7,505 bases of DNA, from assembly GCA_030754475.1 (NCBI GenBank), contig JASMAE010000409.1, positions 1-7,505 on the forward strand, in the 5' to 3' direction. Below, piece after piece: positions 5,412-7,505 of the stretch. Position 1 is the first letter of the stretch; each line of letters opens with the position of its first letter. A program made the position numbers and the translations under genes. Below the pieces are notes generated by a model, which searched no databases, had not been told where the DNA came from, and saw only the letters and a program-made list of their open reading frames with translations. Source of the DNA: Rhodospirillales bacterium (GTDB lineage: Bacteria > Pseudomonadota > Alphaproteobacteria > Rhodospirillales > JASLLV01).

Positions 5412-7040
5412 CTATTCGGTCGGCAGGCGGACCGTGAACCGGGTGCCCCGGACGCGCCCCGATTCGTCGCGGAGGTTCTCAGCCGTCAGCGTGCCGTCGT
5501 GGGACGCGACGATCTGCTTCGAAATGCTAAGCCCGAGACCCGAGTGAATCCCGAACTTTTCGCCCGGCGGGCGCTCCGAATAGAAGCGATCGAAGATCGC
5601 GTCTTCCTTGCCGCCGGGGATGCCCGGCCCCTCGTCCTCGACGCAGATGGTGACGGCGCCGTTTTCCTTGCGCGCGTCCAGGGTGATGCGGCCGCCGGGC
5701 GGACTGAAGGATTCCGCGTTTGCGATCAGGTTGTTGAACACCTGGACCAGGCGGCCCTCGATCCCGTTGACCACGAGGCCCGATGCGTTCTCGGCCGCGA
5801 GGCGCAGCCGGGGCGCCCCGTCGCACGTGGTGGTGGTGTGGACCGCGACCAGGGTCGCCAGCATCCGGGTGACGTCGACGGGTCCCGTTTCGGCGCGCGA
5901 CAGCTCCGCGTCCAGCCGGGACGCCTGCGAGATGTCGGTGATCAGCCGGTCGATCCGTTGCACGTCGTCGAGAATGATCGCGAACAGGCGCCGGCGCTGG
6001 TCCGCATCCGTAACGCGCGCCGCGGTCTCGACCGCGCTGCGGAGCGAGGTGAGCGGATTCTTGATCTCGTGGGCGACGTCGGCGGCGAACCCCTCGATCG
6101 CGTCCATGCGTTGCCAAAGCGCCACGGTCATGTCGCGAAGCGCGTCAGCCAACTCGCCGATCTCGTCGTCGCGGTGCCCGAAATCGGGGATCGCATGGCG
6201 GTGCTTTGGTTGGGCGCGGACCCTTTCGGCGGCGGCCGCGAGGCGCCGGATCGGCCGCGCGATGGTTCCGGCGAGATAGAGCGAAAGCAGCACGGTCACG
6301 CCGAGGACGACCGCAAACACCTCGACAATGCCGACGCGCACCTCGAGGAGCGCCGCCTCGATGTCGCGCGAACCCTTCGACAGCATCAACGCGCCCAGCA
6401 CCCGTTTGTAGCGCTGGACCGGGACCGCGGCGCTGATGACCATGCCGGCCGGCGCGTCACCGCGCGCGGCGCCTGCGGGCTCGCCGCCCAGCGCCTGGAC
6501 CACTTCGTCGTAGTCGCCCGCGACCTGGGGCGCGCTTTCCCGATAGGGCGGCATGTCGCCCGTGCCGGGAAGCCAGTGCAGCGCCCGATCGAACAGGTTC
6601 GATAGCGCGTGCGCGAACCCGGTGTCCGCCCGGGGCGGCGGAAGCTCCTCGATCTCGACGCTGCCCGTGGGCGCCGCAAGCTCGCGGCTGTCGACCAGCA
6701 AAGCGCCGTCGCCGGCAAAGAGCCGGGCCCGCACGCCGGACGTTTCCACCATGCGCCTGAGGATTTGGCGCGCGGCCTCGGGTGCCAACCGTTGGGCCGT
6801 TTCGCCGTCGGATTCCGATGGCGCCGGGCCGACCGCGCCTTCGCCCAAGGCGGCTGCGAACAATTCGGCCTGGACGCCGAGCGCCGCAAGTTCGCCTTCG
6901 ATCAGGCTGCGCCGGTACGCACCGAGATAGAGCATGCCGGCGAGAAGGATCGCGAGCGCGAGGATGTTGACGGCGAGAATGCGCAGCGTGATCGGCGAGA
7001 CCGCGCGGCCCCGCCGGTGACGACGCATCATGGTGGTCAT
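5412..7040 (-). CDS. chvG: ChvG-type sensor histidine kinase
   Basis: The inner-membrane kinase of the ChvG/ChvI (BvrS/BvrR) system, which in alphaproteobacteria responds to acid or envelope stress and controls envelope and host-interaction genes. 542 residues: a basic cytoplasmic N-terminus (1-16), first membrane helix about 17-41, and a periplasmic sensor region about 42-236 with the ChvG-like stretch HALSNLFDRALHWLPG. The second helix is at about 237-259, followed by a HAMP linker to about 312. The HisKA box FAADVAHEIKNPLTS has phospho-acceptor H324. The ATPase domain shows the N box (NNLIANA, 436-442), G1 (DEGPGIP, 469-475), F box (IFDRF, 482-486) and G2 (SGLGLS, 500-505), so all transmitter motifs are intact. 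The ATG at 7040 has GAGGG (7052-7048) 7 bases upstream, and chvI ends 29 bases before it. The periplasmic inhibitor ExoR of rhizobia is not encoded in this window. Confidence 0.95.
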   Translation of the reverse strand: MTTMMRRHRRGRAVSPITLRILAVNILALAILLAGMLYLGAYRRSLIEGELAALGVQAELFAAALGEGAVGPAPSESDGETAQRLAPEAARQILRRMVETSGVRARLFAGDGALLVDSRELAAPTGSVEIEELPPPRADTGFAHALSNLFDRALHWLPGTGDMPPYRESAPQVAGDYDEVVQALGGEPAGAARGDAPAGMVISAAVPVQRYKRVLGALMLSKGSRDIEAALLEVRVGIVEVFAVVLGVTVLLSLYLAGTIARPIRRLAAAAERVRAQPKHRHAIPDFGHRDDEIGELADALRDMTVALWQRMDAIEGFAADVAHEIKNPLTSLRSAVETAARVTDADQRRRLFAIILDDVQRIDRLITDISQASRLDAELSRAETGPVDVTRMLATLVAVHTTTTCDGAPRLRLAAENASGLVVNGIEGRLVQVFNNLIANAESFSPPGGRITLDARKENGAVTICVEDEGPGIPGGKEDAIFDRFYSERPPGEKFGIHSGLGLSISKQIVASHDGTLTAENLRDESGRVRGTRFTVRLPTE

Positions 7041-7069
7041 GGCAGCGCCCTCAGGTGGGCCCGCGGGCC

Positions 7070-7505
7070 TCAGCCATCGCGATAGCGGTAGCCGATGCCG
7101 TAAAGCGTCTCGATCTGCGCAAACGCGGGGTCCACGTCCCGAAATTTCTTGCGCACGCGCTTGATGTGGCTGTCGATGGTGCGGTCGTCCACATAGATCT
7201 GTTCGCCGTATGCCGCGTCGATCAGCTGGTCGCGGTTCTTGACGTGGCCGGGCCGGTTGGCGAGCGCCTTGACCAGCAGGAACTCGGTGACGGTGAGGTT
7301 GATGGCCTCACTCCGCCAAGTGCACAAATGGCGCGAGGAATCGAGCACGAGTTCGCCGCGGCGGACGAACTCGCCGTCGCCGTCGGTCTCGGGGCGGGCG
7401 CGTTCGTGGCGGCGCAGGACGGCGCGAACCCGCTCGATCAGCAAACGCTGGGAAAAGGGCTTGGTGATGTAGTCGTCCGCGCCCATGCGCAGGCCCAGCA
7501 TCTCG
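7070..7505 (-). CDS. chvI: ChvI-type response regulator, OmpR family (5' end outside window)
   Basis: The C-terminal 144 complete codons of a DNA-binding response regulator, partner of the adjacent kinase. What remains of the receiver domain is its end, MLGLRMGADDYITKPFS, containing the conserved lysine of the TKPF motif. The phospho-accepting aspartate lies beyond the edge. After a polar linker comes an OmpR/PhoB winged-helix domain: LVLDSSRHLCTWRSEAINL, LTVTEFLLVKALANRPG, VDDRTIDSHIKRVRKKFR (recognition-helix region), and IETLYGIGYRY (terminal hairpin). The assignment to ChvI rather than another OmpR regulator rests on its pairing with chvG and the following PTS genes. The stop is TGA at 7072-7070. 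The first in-frame ATG in the window (7501) is internal. Confidence 0.92.
   Translation of the reverse strand, partial: EMLGLRMGADDYITKPFSQRLLIERVRAVLRRHERARPETDGDGEFVRRGELVLDSSRHLCTWRSEAINLTVTEFLLVKALANRPGHVKNRDQLIDAAYGEQIYVDDRTIDSHIKRVRKKFRDVDPAFAQIETLYGIGYRYRDG

Noticed and set aside
1..7505. Mobile element, phage, CRISPR or defence system
   Set aside because: No transposase, integrase, direct-repeat array, tRNA or effector-like protein was seen. All genes belong to a conserved alphaproteobacterial neighbourhood with uniform strand and composition.

Overview
The window is a compact, GC-rich bacterial segment in which every supported gene lies on the minus strand. Read in the direction of transcription (high to low coordinates) the order is chvI (cut by the right edge), chvG, hprK, rapZ, an EIIA-Man-type PTS gene, ptsH (HPr), ahcY, and a large PAS-domain sensor protein cut by the left edge. 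This order, the very short HprK and the high-GC codon use point to an alphaproteobacterium. A Rhodospirillales-like lineage is possible, but the genus cannot be read from the window.

Right part (about 5412-7505): the ChvG/ChvI two-component pair. It comprises a membrane histidine kinase with a periplasmic sensor domain and an OmpR-type response regulator, 29 bases apart. Centre (3217-5346): hprK, rapZ, EIIA and HPr. Each of the three junctions is a 4-base ATGA stop/start overlap, so this is one translationally coupled unit. It supplies an HPr kinase, an HPr with both phosphorylation sites (His and Ser), an EIIA phospho-acceptor and the RapZ nucleotide-binding regulator. No sugar permease is present, so this looks like a regulatory PTS branch. 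Known biology of relatives (Brucella BvrR/BvrS with its incomplete PTS; Sinorhizobium) links this two-component system to these PTS genes.

Between ptsH and ahcY is a 235-base gap holding two adjacent palindromic modules: a perfect 18-base inverted repeat with a 5-base loop, and a longer interrupted hairpin. They resemble the short dispersed palindromic repeats of alphaproteobacterial genomes and are the least explained sequence here. Left part: ahcY (S-adenosylhomocysteine hydrolase, complete, all catalytic residues present), then a 123-base gap with one GC-rich inverted repeat, then 520 residues of a membrane-anchored multi-PAS protein. Its transmitter domains, if present, lie outside the window.

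I found no phage, transposon, CRISPR, tRNA, rRNA or defence system. The window is a conserved signalling/housekeeping cluster, and the findings are correspondingly modest.
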